64,000 nt of DNA from Aquimarina sediminis (GCF_002895435.1 NZ_POYJ01000016.1:42510-106509); one strand, 5' to 3'. Positions 42,596-52,715 are shown, numbered from the stretch's first letter. Numbers and translations are program-made. Notes: generated by a model not told the origin, from the sequence alone.

Positions 42596-45340
42596 TTACA
42601 AATTATACTTTATGCTTATTATCCAATAACGAGGTTGCACCATATAACTTGAAGTACTATTATACAATTCATTAAAACTATCTCTATTGATGCTTTCAGT
42701 ATTTAAGATATTAGTAGCCGATAACTTATACTCCCATTTACTATTTGATTTTTGGTAGAATAGATCAGCATCCCAAAAGCTATATTCATTTAGCGCAACG
42801 TCTCTATTTCTATAATTATAATAATTATAAGAAGATTTTAATAAAAACCCCTTGGCAAATGTCCAATCTAACCTAACAAATGGTTGATTGGTATAAAAAG
42901 TATTTTTAGTCCCGTTATTATCATAATTATTAACTGAAAGCCTATATCCCAAATCAAAATTGGGTCCTTTTCTAAAGTTTGTTGCCCATTCGGTTTTATA
43001 CGTTTGGGTAAAGCTTTTACTCTTACTAGGTAAAGTATTTATTATATTATTAAACTCAGACCAACTGACATTAACCTCTAACCTTCCTTCAATTTTACCA
43101 AATGTTCGATTAAACCTTCCATTGGTTGAAAGTGTCTGGTCAGCCAAATAAGAATTCACAGGAGTATCTACTCTATTGATACCTTCAAATATGCTTGTGC
43201 TTTTTATAGGATTATGTCTATTACTATATCTTACTTGTGCAAAAATATTGGTATAGCTAAACATATTAAAACTAAAATAGTCTAACGAGTAGTTATCATA
43301 TACCGCATTTTCCAAATTTCTGTTTCCTCTAAACAATGAGTTATAATTATTGAACACATACCCTCTTGCTAAACGATTGATATCGGTGTACTCTGTAGAC
43401 ATAGAATAGTTAAACCGTAAACTTTCATTCTGTTTTAATTGTGCCAACACAAAAAGGTCTGGTAACACCTGCCACTCATTTTGTTTAGAAACAGAATTTA
43501 ATTGCGTATCCCTGAGATCATAATTATGTACCGAAACCCCTTGATTAAAAGTAAAAATCCCCTTTATAAATTTGTAATGTAAACCAAAATAGACATCATT
43601 AAAATCATATTTCACATCATTACTAAAATCCTGATCTTCAAATTCATTTTGTTCCTCATTATCCAATATTTGAAAAATTGAAGAATCAAAATTTTGATTA
43701 CTCAAGGTGTTACCTAAAGTAAAATTGAGATTACTTTTTTTATTCAACACATAATAATAATCCAGTTTTCCATCTAGTTTCTGGGTTTTAACCTTTTTCT
43801 TTTGGTTAATATCATATCTATCAGATTTTTGTAATGGATCAAAAGTATCCAAGTCAATATCTAAAGGGTCATTAATTTGCGTAAAAACACCTCTAAATGG
43901 CACTTCTGTTCTTATGGCGTTATAAAAAGGATCTTCTTCTTGTAACAAATACCTAGCCTCAAAAGAAAAAACATGCTTTGTACTAAGGGTATAATAGGCA
44001 TTCATGTTTTGTTGTATTGAAAATGGAGTGTTCTTTAGTCGTTCGTTTATATTTTCAGAGACACCTTGCCGCTCTGAAAGAAAAGAACCATCTTCGGTCT
44101 GCTCAGAAAGTTTGCTCAACATATCATAATCTAATCTAAAATTAGTATTCGGCTTATAGCTTGCACTTAATTTCAATAACCCCAATGTACTTCTTTGCTT
44201 TGTACTACTAAAGGTTTCTTCAACAACATTATCTGTTGGATCTTGAGTATTATCAATATACACTCTATTGGTGTTGGTTATCAAGTCTGTTTTGGTATCA
44301 CTCACAATACCATATCCACTTAGATCCAATTTTTTATTAGCAGTAAGACTAAAGTTAGCAGCCCCAAATCTTGTATTAATCTCATTAGCCCGGTTATTCT
44401 GCAAAATCGAAAATGCAAGATCATTACTAGAAATATTAAAAGATGTCCCTCCTCGTCCTAAATTTCGAAAACCTCCTGTAAAATTAAAATAATCCCTAGC
44501 GGTAAATGGTACTTCTCCTATATCATTAATATCTGATAGTATATTAATGCTATATTGAGGGCTATAATAAAATAATTTGGGCTTAACGATGTATCTCTCG
44601 GTCTCTCCTAATCCGGCACCTGCAGTTATATCTCCAAACCAAAAATCTTTTTTACCCTCTTTTAATTTAATATTTATAGCTATTTGATCTTGTGAATTAC
44701 TTAAACCACGCATTTGTCCAACATCTTCATAATTTCTCAGCACCTCTATCTTATCTAGTGCATCTGCAGGTATATTTTCTGTCGCTAACTTAGAATCGCC
44801 ATCAAAAAAATCTTTTCCCTCTACCATTACTTTGGACACAGTCTTTCCTTCAACTTCGATCTCACCATCTTCATTAACTCCTACTCCTGGGAGTTTTTCT
44901 AATACATCTCCTAATTTTTTTTCTGTCCCGTTAGTAAAAGAATCTGTATTATACACCAAAGTATCTCCTTTGATTACCACAGGCATTTCATACACAATCT
45001 CTACTTCATCAAGACTGTTTTCCTCTGGTCTTATTTCAAAATCTACATTCACATCAGACGTAGTAATGGCGACAGATTTTGCTTCTGAAGTGAAACCGAT
45101 AAAACTCACTTTTAATATATAATCATTATTACCAGGAACAGTAATTTTATATACCCCCTGATCATTTGTGATACCATATCCAGTCATTGTATTATCAGAT
45201 TTTTTATACGCAATTACATTGGCCATTTCTATAGGCATGCCCAAAGAATCTTTAACAACACCTTTGATTTGTGTTTTTTGGGCAATAGATGTCAGGGTAA
45301 TCCCAAAAAGGAATACCAGTAGTACTAGTTTATTACACAT
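42596..45340 (-). CDS. outer-membrane beta-barrel protein with CarboxypepD_reg-like domain (TonB-receptor type)
   Basis: From the ATG at 45340 (MCNKLVLLVFLFGI, signal peptide; the ATG at 45400 adds 20 residues without secretion features) the protein is 914 residues. It has a CarboxypepD_reg-like beta-sandwich (IKGVVKDSLGMPIEMANVIAY...ITVPGN), a plug-like domain (LGDVLEKLPGVGVNEDGEIEVEGK...VMVEGKDF) and a long aromatic-rich barrel ending in a C-terminal aromatic strand. It is probably an outer-membrane transporter. It follows the aspartyl protease and GLPGLI genes in one operon. Confidence 0.85.
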   Translation of the reverse strand: MCNKLVLLVFLFGITLTSIAQKTQIKGVVKDSLGMPIEMANVIAYKKSDNTMTGYGITNDQGVYKITVPGNNDYILKVSFIGFTSEAKSVAITTSDVNVDFEIRPEENSLDEVEIVYEMPVVIKGDTLVYNTDSFTNGTEKKLGDVLEKLPGVGVNEDGEIEVEGKTVSKVMVEGKDFFDGDSKLATENIPADALDKIEVLRNYEDVGQMRGLSNSQDQIAINIKLKEGKKDFWFGDITAGAGLGETERYIVKPKLFYYSPQYSINILSDINDIGEVPFTARDYFNFTGGFRNLGRGGTSFNISSNDLAFSILQNNRANEINTRFGAANFSLTANKKLDLSGYGIVSDTKTDLITNTNRVYIDNTQDPTDNVVEETFSSTKQRSTLGLLKLSASYKPNTNFRLDYDMLSKLSEQTEDGSFLSERQGVSENINERLKNTPFSIQQNMNAYYTLSTKHVFSFEARYLLQEEDPFYNAIRTEVPFRGVFTQINDPLDIDLDTFDPLQKSDRYDINQKKKVKTQKLDGKLDYYYVLNKKSNLNFTLGNTLSNQNFDSSIFQILDNEEQNEFEDQDFSNDVKYDFNDVYFGLHYKFIKGIFTFNQGVSVHNYDLRDTQLNSVSKQNEWQVLPDLFVLAQLKQNESLRFNYSMSTEYTDINRLARGYVFNNYNSLFRGNRNLENAVYDNYSLDYFSFNMFSYTNIFAQVRYSNRHNPIKSTSIFEGINRVDTPVNSYLADQTLSTNGRFNRTFGKIEGRLEVNVSWSEFNNIINTLPSKSKSFTQTYKTEWATNFRKGPNFDLGYRLSVNNYDNNGTKNTFYTNQPFVRLDWTFAKGFLLKSSYNYYNYRNRDVALNEYSFWDADLFYQKSNSKWEYKLSATNILNTESINRDSFNELYNSTSSYMVQPRYWIISIKYNL

Positions 45341-45422
45341 TATTTTTTGAATATTTTTACAACTCCAACAAAAGAAAATAGAAGCTTTATTTTTTAGCAA
45401 TCTGTTAAGAGAACACCGAAAA

Positions 45423-46580
45423 TTAGATTAGTCTTTTCAACAAAATAGTTACAGTATTTATATCTCCTAATCTGTTTCTAATCTTTAATGATACCTCTTT
45501 TTGATCCTCTTCAAAATATGTTCTCCATAATTTAAGATCATTACCATGATAATCGTTTATAGACAATAGCTCATCTCCTTCTCTTATCCCTTTTTTGTAT
45601 GCTTCACTACTTTCTATAACATAAGATACAGTTACCTTACCCTCAATCAAAGCTATACCCAGACCACTCATTGGAAACACAAATGGCTTTTTATAACCAG
45701 AATTAGGTTTAAAATAAAACAGCTTACGCTTATAATCCAGCACCATATCAAATCTGTTGATAATTTTTGCTCCCAAAATGCCGCTGTATGCTTCAGACGC
45801 TGATACTCCCGCTTTGTTTTTAGCTATATCTATTGGTAAATCCAAAAATTCAAAATTATCAAACTGAATCTTTTTAATACTACCTCTGGTAAAAGCTGTT
45901 GATTTATTAAGACCTCTAGCTTTTGCCTTTATCGTTTTATCTAATCTATTTTGAAGATCATGTTTTTCTGCATACGGAGTATTAAATAACACGGTTAAAT
46001 TAGCTCCACTGTCAAAAAGAAAATTCCCAGTCTTTTGGGTTCCATCTAACATGGTAAATTTTAAATCTATTTGCGGAATTGGGGTACCATCAAATTTCAT
46101 CGGTATTTTAGTATAAGTACTCAAATCCACAATTTGATCCTCTTTGGTATACAATTTTATATTCTTTTCTTCAAAATTAAACTGTGTCACAAAATCCTTT
46201 AGAATATCATAGCCAATAATGCCATCAATATTTCTTCCTGATTTTTGAGAAAGTGGTTTTAGGTTTACTAACACCATATTCGATATCAAATCTATTTTCC
46301 CTAAACCTACTTTTTGGTTCAAGGCGATCTTATATGACTGTATCCCATTTGCTCCTTGCGCATTCTGAGAATAATCAGACTTTATCCCCATTCTTTTTGC
46401 CACAAGACTATCCAGTACAACCAATGAAGCCCCTGTGTCAAATACAAAATTCAACTCATCTCCTTCATTGACTTTTACTTTTATAAACAATAGATCATCC
46501 TCTTCAAAAGGTATCGTTTCTACCTGTGCAAAACATGCTAGCGTGATAAAGCTAACTAATATGATTACTAACTTCTTCAT
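45423..46580 (-). CDS. retropepsin-like aspartic protease with PDZ domain
   Basis: The 385-residue protein has a signal peptide (ending CFAQ) and two retropepsin-type motifs, FDTGASLVV (near residue 48) and FDSGANLTV (near 189). Both catalytic Asp are thus in one chain. A C-terminal PDZ domain (KKGIREGDELLSIND) starts about residue 330. It is likely periplasmic. It sits between the GLPGLI gene (18 bp) and the outer-membrane protein gene, so may process or control quality of these envelope proteins. Confidence 0.85.
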   Translation of the reverse strand: MKKLVIILVSFITLACFAQVETIPFEEDDLLFIKVKVNEGDELNFVFDTGASLVVLDSLVAKRMGIKSDYSQNAQGANGIQSYKIALNQKVGLGKIDLISNMVLVNLKPLSQKSGRNIDGIIGYDILKDFVTQFNFEEKNIKLYTKEDQIVDLSTYTKIPMKFDGTPIPQIDLKFTMLDGTQKTGNFLFDSGANLTVLFNTPYAEKHDLQNRLDKTIKAKARGLNKSTAFTRGSIKKIQFDNFEFLDLPIDIAKNKAGVSASEAYSGILGAKIINRFDMVLDYKRKLFYFKPNSGYKKPFVFPMSGLGIALIEGKVTVSYVIESSEAYKKGIREGDELLSINDYHGNDLKLWRTYFEEDQKEVSLKIRNRLGDINTVTILLKRLI

Positions 46581-46598
46581 TTTTTGATTGATTATAGT

Positions 46599-47438
46599 TT
46601 ATCCCCCTATACGTATTCGTATTGATTGCCCATCATCTCTCCTAGGTTCCCGATCTCTCATTTCCTGCATTTTCTTTTCCATAATTTGGTTGAATTTTTC
46701 TTCAGAAACTATTTTACCTTTTGAAGGTTCTTTAATCTCGCTTTTTTTCTTTGCATTTAATACTATCTTGGTACTCAGCATACTTTGTACTCCATCATTA
46801 ACTTCAAGTATTAGCCCTGGCAATCCCCAATAATTTTCTGGCCCATTAGACACTGGTATTTCTGGAGTATACCAAGCTGTAATTGTAACCTCTTCTCCTT
46901 CGGGATCTGCTGTTTCCTCCTCATTACCTTCACTATCTTCATTACTTCTAACACTCATACTTTGTATTCGCTGAGTCATTCGTGTTGTAGTGGCTTTATA
47001 ACAGGTGTAATTCCCAATTTTTTTTGTTTCGCCCTCAAGTTTCCAATCCATTTTTGCTAAACTATCTTTTACCAAAAACAGCTTTCCCATCAGATCTCTT
47101 TTACTGGCATAGCGCTTCTCTTTAATATTTTTATACAAAATATCAGATGCTCCCGATCCTGCCATAACAAATGTCATTCCTGAAGCGGCTTTTGGCTCCT
47201 CCAAACTCTCTTCTTCTTTATATATTGATGTTGAAGAGTTAAAACTTAATACATATTCCTTCTGAAATTGCTTTTTGAGCATTTTCTCAATATGCTTTTG
47301 CATCTCAGAATTAACTTTAGAGTCCTCCATATTAAGATCTACTTTCCTATTTGTTTTATAGGTTACGCTACCCTGAAAACCTTGAGCAAAAATGCTTTCG
47401 AATACAAAGAGTAATAATAATATCATGATTCGTATCAT
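46599..47438 (-). CDS. GLPGLI family protein
   Basis: The 279-residue secreted protein (signal peptide ending SIFAQ) has the family's GSVTYK opening and the eponymous motif in YWGLPGLILEVNDG. GLPGLI proteins are Bacteroidota-specific envelope proteins of unknown function. They are often next to TonB-type receptors, as here. It is the first gene of the operon, divergent from a two-component system with phased GTTAAC repeats between. Confidence 0.92.
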   Translation of the reverse strand: MIRIMILLLLFVFESIFAQGFQGSVTYKTNRKVDLNMEDSKVNSEMQKHIEKMLKKQFQKEYVLSFNSSTSIYKEEESLEEPKAASGMTFVMAGSGASDILYKNIKEKRYASKRDLMGKLFLVKDSLAKMDWKLEGETKKIGNYTCYKATTTRMTQRIQSMSVRSNEDSEGNEEETADPEGEEVTITAWYTPEIPVSNGPENYWGLPGLILEVNDGVQSMLSTKIVLNAKKKSEIKEPSKGKIVSEEKFNQIMEKKMQEMRDREPRRDDGQSIRIRIGG

Positions 47439-47498
47439 ACCAAATTGTTTTTTTTGATTACTATGCTACAAATATGAAAACTCAACCTTAATCAAAGG

Positions 47499-47528
47499 GT
47501 TAACCAATGTTAACGTGTGTTAACCGAT
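47499..47528. promoter_or_regulatory. three 10-bp-phased GTTAAC repeats (candidate OmpR-type operator)
   Basis: GTTAACCAAT, GTTAACGTGT and GTTAACCGAT follow one another with an exact 10-bp period (GTTAAC at 47499, 47509 and 47519). Direct repeats with one-turn spacing are the usual target of OmpR/PhoB-family regulators. The site is 61 bp from the GLPGLI start and 37 bp from the kinase start, so the regulator encoded at 49030-49710 may control both directions. Confidence 0.6.
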
Positions 47529-47564
47529 TCGCTTTATTTGAATTAAGAGTATTATTTTTGAACC

Positions 47565-49037
47565 ATGCAAAAAAGAAGTTACAAGCATATCCTGTATTTT
47601 ATTACGATTGTAATTATTATTACACTAGATATTCAGATATACTGGAATTACAAAAATTATCAAACAGGAAAACAGCAATTAATTAATGATGTACAGATTA
47701 GTCTTGATAATGCTGTAGACTTATATTACACAGAACTTGCTGAGAAAAATACAATTAGGTTCACCTCTGACTCTACCAACTGGAGAAGCTTATTAAAAAA
47801 AGGAGAACTCAGAAACTTATTAAAAAAAATAGATTCTGATGAAGTTAATTTTAAAAGACTCAAGCTTCCGGATAGCTTTGATATGACAGACATATCTATT
47901 TTTAATACTGATGAGAATGATCATATAACTGGTCGGAGGCTTATATCTTTTGACTCAGATAAACCTAATGATAGTATCGCCCGGAAATTGGTTTTTGAAC
48001 AACTCACATCCAAGATTGTTGTTTCTATCACACAAGATTCTCTTCAGCTTCAAAAAGTTGATTCTTTGGTTCAAAAAGAATTATCGAGAAAAAAGATTGC
48101 CGTCGATTATGGATTACGATTCACAAATTCTATTGGAGATAGAAGAGAAACTCATAATGCAATTATTAAGTCTTCAATCCTAAGCACTTCTTCAGAATCA
48201 GCATACCTGCCAAAAACAAGTTCTCTAGAGCTATTCTTCACCAATGAAAAGCTGACTATATTCAAGAAAAATATGGCAAGTATCCTGCTCTCATTTTTAC
48301 TTGTAGGTGCTGTGATTGCATGTCTTTTGTTTTTATTAAAAATCATCAATCACCAAAAACATATGGCAGAGCTCAAAAATGATTTGATAAGCAATATAAC
48401 TCATGAGTTTAAAACTCCTATCTCAACAATAAGTGTGGCACTCGAAGGGATTCTAAATTTCAACAAAGAGAACGACCAGAAGAAAACAAAAAAATATATT
48501 GAAATGTCCTCTGATCAGCTACAAAAACTAAATACAATGGTCGAAAAAATCCTGGAAACCGCTACTCTTGATAGCGAAGAACTACAATTAAATTTGGAAG
48601 AAAGTAACCTCACAACTTTAGTCCAAACCATAACAGAAAAACATCAAACAAATTCACATAACAAGAGTATCTCTTTTACCAATTCTCATAAAAATATTTG
48701 GAAAAAGATAGATCGGTTCCATTTTGAAAATGCCATAAATAATATTATCGATAATGCTATTAAATATGGAGGAGACGCCATAAATGTAAGTATCAAAAAC
48801 ACCAACCCATATATTGTCATAGACATCGCGGACAATGGTTCTAGCTTAACAAAAGCCCATAAAGAAAGAATATTTGAGAAATTTTATCGTGTCCCTAAAG
48901 GCAATACTCATGACATCAAAGGGTTTGGTATTGGTTTATTTTATACCAAAACTCTTATCGAAAAACACGGAGGAACAATACGATTAGAGCTGGATCATGA
49001 CCAGACTAATTTTAAAATAACATTACCCAATGGCTGA
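47565..49037 (+). CDS. membrane sensor histidine kinase
   Basis: The 490-residue kinase has a first membrane segment at about 8-26, an extracytoplasmic sensor region of about 200 residues, a second membrane segment at about 238-258, then HisKA with H280 (ISNITHEFKTP). The HATPase domain has N box NIIDNAIKYGG, DNGSSL and GFGIGLFYTK. No HAMP domain is evident. It overlaps the response regulator gene by 8 bp. The sensor is likely periplasmic and may detect the state of the envelope or a substrate of the divergent operon. Confidence 0.94.
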   Translation: MQKRSYKHILYFITIVIIITLDIQIYWNYKNYQTGKQQLINDVQISLDNAVDLYYTELAEKNTIRFTSDSTNWRSLLKKGELRNLLKKIDSDEVNFKRLKLPDSFDMTDISIFNTDENDHITGRRLISFDSDKPNDSIARKLVFEQLTSKIVVSITQDSLQLQKVDSLVQKELSRKKIAVDYGLRFTNSIGDRRETHNAIIKSSILSTSSESAYLPKTSSLELFFTNEKLTIFKKNMASILLSFLLVGAVIACLLFLLKIINHQKHMAELKNDLISNITHEFKTPISTISVALEGILNFNKENDQKKTKKYIEMSSDQLQKLNTMVEKILETATLDSEELQLNLEESNLTTLVQTITEKHQTNSHNKSISFTNSHKNIWKKIDRFHFENAINNIIDNAIKYGGDAINVSIKNTNPYIVIDIADNGSSLTKAHKERIFEKFYRVPKGNTHDIKGFGIGLFYTKTLIEKHGGTIRLELDHDQTNFKITLPNG

Positions 49038-49710
49038 GACAATCAAAATATTACTTGCGGAAGACGAACCTTCTTTAGGTCAAATCATTAAAGAAAGTCT
49101 CGAGACCAGAAACTATGAAGTCTACCTTGCCAAAAATGGAGAGGAAGCTTATGATTTATATAAATCTAAATCTCCAAAACTTCTTGTTTTGGATGTAATG
49201 ATGCCAAAAAAAGATGGTTTTACTCTTGCCAAAGAAATTAGACAAGAGGATAATACTATTCCAATCATATTTCTTACCGCCAAGTCGCAAACTCAGGATG
49301 TTGTAGAGGGGTTTACTATTGGCGGCAATGATTACTTAAAAAAACCTTTTAGCATGGAAGAGCTGATTGTAAGAATAAACAATCTACTCCATCGTTCTAC
49401 ACTACAAAAAAATGTAGAAATCATCACTATCGGAAACTACACCTTTGATTTCACAAAACAAACCTTAACATATCAAAAAGAAATACAACAACTCACACAT
49501 AGAGAAGCTCATTTACTATTTCATCTGGTTAAAAATAAAAACCAGGTTTTGGATCGCTCTATGATTCTAAAAAAACTATGGGGAGATGATGATTTCTTTA
49601 ATGGGAGAAGCATGGATGTATTTATCTCCAAACTTCGAAAAAAATTAAAACAAGATGCAACCATACAAATCATTAACGTAAGAGGTTACGGCTACAAACT
49701 AGCATACTAA
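49030..49710 (+). CDS. OmpR/PhoB-family response regulator
   Basis: The 226-residue protein has a receiver domain (acidic pair near residues 11-12, phospho-acceptor D55 in LVLDVMMP, KKPFS) and a C-terminal winged helix (LTHREAHLLFHLV, then RSMDVFISKLRKKL, then VRGYGYKL). It is the partner of the upstream kinase (8-bp overlap). The three phased repeats at 47499-47528 are the obvious candidate binding site. Confidence 0.95.
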   Translation: MAETIKILLAEDEPSLGQIIKESLETRNYEVYLAKNGEEAYDLYKSKSPKLLVLDVMMPKKDGFTLAKEIRQEDNTIPIIFLTAKSQTQDVVEGFTIGGNDYLKKPFSMEELIVRINNLLHRSTLQKNVEIITIGNYTFDFTKQTLTYQKEIQQLTHREAHLLFHLVKNKNQVLDRSMILKKLWGDDDFFNGRSMDVFISKLRKKLKQDATIQIINVRGYGYKLAY

Positions 49711-49882
49711 AACTTACTTACGCTTATTTTTAATACGTGTTGTATTGCCGCAAAGTATTCCAATCATACTTTTCCTTCAAATTCTTTCTCATCCTTTTTT
49801 ATGTTACTCATAAAATCCACTATATTTACGTCCTGACTTTAACACACATTTTTACAAAACACCTCAAGAAAAACTATCTACT

Positions 49883-50497
49883 ATGCATATAGCTATAGCT
49901 GGAAATATTGGCGCCGGAAAAACTACATTAACCCGGTTACTTGCTAAACATTATAAATGGGAAGCTCATTTTGAAGATGTGTTAGAAAACCCTTATCTCG
50001 AGGATTTTTACAATAAAATGGAACGTTGGTCTTTTAATCTTCAGATTTATTTCCTGAACAGTCGCTTTAGGCAAATCTTAGATATTAGAGAGAGTGGTAA
50101 AGATATTATCCAAGATAGAACCATCTATGAGGATGCATATATTTTTGCCCCAAACTTGCACGCAATGGGACTTATGACCAATCGTGATTTTGAAAACTAC
50201 AGATCACTTTTTGACTTAATGGAAAATGTTGTCGAAGGACCTGATTTATTAATTTATCTAAGAAGTAGTATTCCTAACCTAGTTAATCAAATCCATAAAC
50301 GAGGTCGTGAATACGAAAACACAATTAGCATTGATTATCTAAGTAGGCTCAATGAGCGCTATGAAGCATGGGCTCATGATTATGACAAGGGCAACCTTCT
50401 TATTGTAGATGTTGATAACATTAATTTTGTAGATAACCCTGAAGATTTAGGTAGCATCATCAATCGTATCGATGCAGAACTAAATGGATTATTCTAA
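49883..50497 (+). CDS. deoxynucleoside kinase
   Basis: This 204-residue dNK-family P-loop kinase has GNIGAGKTT at 7-15, the QDRTIYED substrate/ERS-like motif near 79 and a lid region NQIHKRGREYE near 131. It phosphorylates deoxynucleosides in the salvage pathway; substrate (dA, dG or dC) is not readable. It lies 14 bp before the DUF2461 gene, so the two are probably co-transcribed. Confidence 0.92.
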   Translation: MHIAIAGNIGAGKTTLTRLLAKHYKWEAHFEDVLENPYLEDFYNKMERWSFNLQIYFLNSRFRQILDIRESGKDIIQDRTIYEDAYIFAPNLHAMGLMTNRDFENYRSLFDLMENVVEGPDLLIYLRSSIPNLVNQIHKRGREYENTISIDYLSRLNERYEAWAHDYDKGNLLIVDVDNINFVDNPEDLGSIINRIDAELNGLF

Positions 50498-50511
50498 ACC
50501 TCTGAAGCGAG

Positions 50512-51168
50512 ATGGATTTTAACGTTCTCTTTCAATTTCTGCAAGATCTACAGGATAACAACCATAAAGAATGGATGGATGCTAATAGAAAACGCTATCA
50601 AGCAGTTCGTAATTCTTTTATTCAATGGCTAGATGAATTAGACGCCAAGTTCGAAGCAATCGACCCTAATTACTACCCTACTCCGGGTAAAAAAGGAATT
50701 AATCGTATAAACAACAACCTACTTTTTCATCCTAACAAGCCTGTATATAAAGATCATTTTGCAGCAGGGTTAGATCAGCGCACCAAACAAGGAGATTTTT
50801 ATATTCAAATTGGTATCAATGAATGTGAATTAGCTGGTGGTTACTGGAAGCCAGATCACAAAATACTAAATAGTATCAGAGAGGCCATAGACTATAACGG
50901 TGAAGAACTAATCAAAATACTTAACAAAAAGAGTTTCAAATCTACTTTTGGAGGTATGTTAACCGATAGAGACATGTTAAAAACAGCTCCAAAAGGGTAT
51001 ACTTCAGACCATGAATATATAGATTTGCTTCGTCATCGTACATTTGCTGTAATTCACCCTTTAACCAAAGAAGAGGTACTGAAAGATGATTTTACAGATA
51101 AGATAGTCGAAGTTTATAAAGAAATGCTTCCCTTTAGACGTTATTTTAATGAAGCCGTAACGGTATAA
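50512..51168 (+). CDS. DUF2461 family protein
   Basis: The 218-residue protein is typical of DUF2461/TIGR02453. It has NNHKEWMDANRKRY near residue 16, NRINNNLLFHPNKPVYKDHFAA near 64 and the GGYWKPD segment near 109. It is widespread but uncharacterised and probably cytoplasmic. It is co-directional with the deoxynucleoside kinase. Confidence 0.92.
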   Translation: MDFNVLFQFLQDLQDNNHKEWMDANRKRYQAVRNSFIQWLDELDAKFEAIDPNYYPTPGKKGINRINNNLLFHPNKPVYKDHFAAGLDQRTKQGDFYIQIGINECELAGGYWKPDHKILNSIREAIDYNGEELIKILNKKSFKSTFGGMLTDRDMLKTAPKGYTSDHEYIDLLRHRTFAVIHPLTKEEVLKDDFTDKIVEVYKEMLPFRRYFNEAVTV

Positions 51169-51217
51169 TTTTTTTTCTAACGGAAAAAATAAAGTTAAGA
51201 TTAACCCATCCGTTTAT

Positions 51218-52462
51218 TTAACCCCTTATTTTTGTCTCTAAATAATCTACAATCATAGCCGTAGCACCAGTATTGCTATTGATAAAATGCCCAGAGATCA
51301 TTCCTGTTTTTTCTCTAAATTTCTTATCTTCTGTAAGTTTATTCATAACCTCATTAAACCCATCTGCCGTTGCTACCGAAAATAACCCTGCTAATTTTTG
51401 GAGCTGCTTAGCTTCTCTGAACTTTTCAAAATTCTTACCGATAATGATTGGCATTCCAAAAGTTGCTGGTTCCAGGATATTGTGTAACCCATCAGTTCCC
51501 ATTGCACCACCTACATAGGCGATATCTCCATAGCTGTATACTCTGGACAAATACCCAATCGTATTCATAATAAATACCTGCTGATCTTTTAGGGACACCC
51601 CTTCTTTTTCAGAATACAAAACAGTATTCTTATTAATTTTTTGTTTCAGAGTATTTACATTACCATTTTTTATTTCATGAGGAGCAATAATAAAACATAC
51701 CTGATCAGAAGCGTTGTTTATGAAATCTATAAAAACCTCCTCGTCTTCTGACCAGGAGCTTCCTATTACTACACAAAGCCTCTCATTAACAAATTCTGAA
51801 ATAAAGTCAACATAATTATCCATTTCAATCTGATGCGAAACTCTATCAAACCGAGTATCTCCACTTAGTGTAACATTACTAAAACCCTGGTTCTTTATTA
51901 ACCCTTCTGATATACTGTCCTGAACAAAAAAATGATCTATAGTTCGTAATGCTTTTCTCATAAATCCGCCATACCATTTAAAAAATGCCTGATTTTCTCT
52001 AAATGCTGTGGATATAAACACTACAGGAATACCTTCTGCTTTTAATTCTTTTAAATAATTAGGCCAAAATTCATACTTCACAAAAATTGCCAGTTCCGGT
52101 TTTACGCATTGTACAAACCTTTTTACATTCGATTTGGTATCAATAGGGAGATACACAATAACATCTGCCAGAGTACTGTTTTTCTTTACTTCATAACCCG
52201 ATGGCGAAAAAAAAGTCACCAGCAATTTATGATTAGGGTATTTCTTTTTCAAGACTTCCATAACGGGCACTCCCTGCTCATACTCTCCCAGAGATGCGCA
52301 ATGAAACCATAAAACACGGTCATCTTTAGAAAAATGATTCTCAAGAGTCAGAAAAACCGTTTTTCTTCCATTTACAAATAATTTTAGCTTAGGACTTAAT
52401 AGTCTCAAAACAGGAAGTATCCCGTTAAAAACAGCAATAAAGATATTATACAAACTACCCAA
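51218..52462 (-). CDS. waaA: 3-deoxy-D-manno-octulosonic acid (KDO) transferase
   Basis: The 414-residue GT-B glycosyltransferase has WFHCASLGEYEQG near residue 48, FVKYEFWPNYL near 125 and GGAMGTDGLHNILEPATFGMPIIIGKN near 315. The short N-terminal hydrophobic region (MGSLYNIFIAVFNGI) anchors it to the inner face of the cytoplasmic membrane. It adds KDO to lipid A precursors in LPS synthesis. The RHS-related accessory region begins right behind its start codon side (52463 onward). Confidence 0.95.
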   Translation of the reverse strand: MGSLYNIFIAVFNGILPVLRLLSPKLKLFVNGRKTVFLTLENHFSKDDRVLWFHCASLGEYEQGVPVMEVLKKKYPNHKLLVTFFSPSGYEVKKNSTLADVIVYLPIDTKSNVKRFVQCVKPELAIFVKYEFWPNYLKELKAEGIPVVFISTAFRENQAFFKWYGGFMRKALRTIDHFFVQDSISEGLIKNQGFSNVTLSGDTRFDRVSHQIEMDNYVDFISEFVNERLCVVIGSSWSEDEEVFIDFINNASDQVCFIIAPHEIKNGNVNTLKQKINKNTVLYSEKEGVSLKDQQVFIMNTIGYLSRVYSYGDIAYVGGAMGTDGLHNILEPATFGMPIIIGKNFEKFREAKQLQKLAGLFSVATADGFNEVMNKLTEDKKFREKTGMISGHFINSNTGATAMIVDYLETKIRG

Positions 52463-52538
52463 GAGTAATGATTTTATATGAATTGCTAAAATACAGTTCT
52501 TTGTCCGAAAACATAATGTAATCCCCTAAAAAGAGAAC

Positions 52539-52583
52539 AAAATTACCTCTTTCCCATCTCTCAGCCCAAGACTCCGGATTTGC
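52539..52583 (-). pseudogene. short RHS tip remnant
   Basis: These 45 bp match 59792-59836 (inside the orphan toxin module at 59324-60013) with one mismatch, and on the - strand would encode ANPESWAERWERGNF. Nothing else of that module is present. It marks the left edge of the rearranged toxin region, 76 bp upstream of waaA. Confidence 0.75.
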
Positions 52584-52606
52584 TACTTTTTCAAAGAACA
52601 ATAAGG

Positions 52607-52697
52607 GAAACAAAAAGTTTGCATCCTTTATTAATGGTTTAAGATATCAAAAAAACCGCCCAAATGTTTTTAGACGGTTTGATCATTAACATTAGAA
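52607..52697. repeat. 91-bp direct repeat, copy A
   Basis: About 95% identical to 53846-53938. Each copy contains a hairpin (AAACCG...CGGTTT with a T-run on the - strand, here 52650-52680) and lies immediately 3' (on the - strand) of a small gene, so it works as the terminator of each unit and may serve as a recombination target. Confidence 0.9.
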
Positions 52698-52715
52698 AAA
52701 GTAAGTTTTTTAGTT

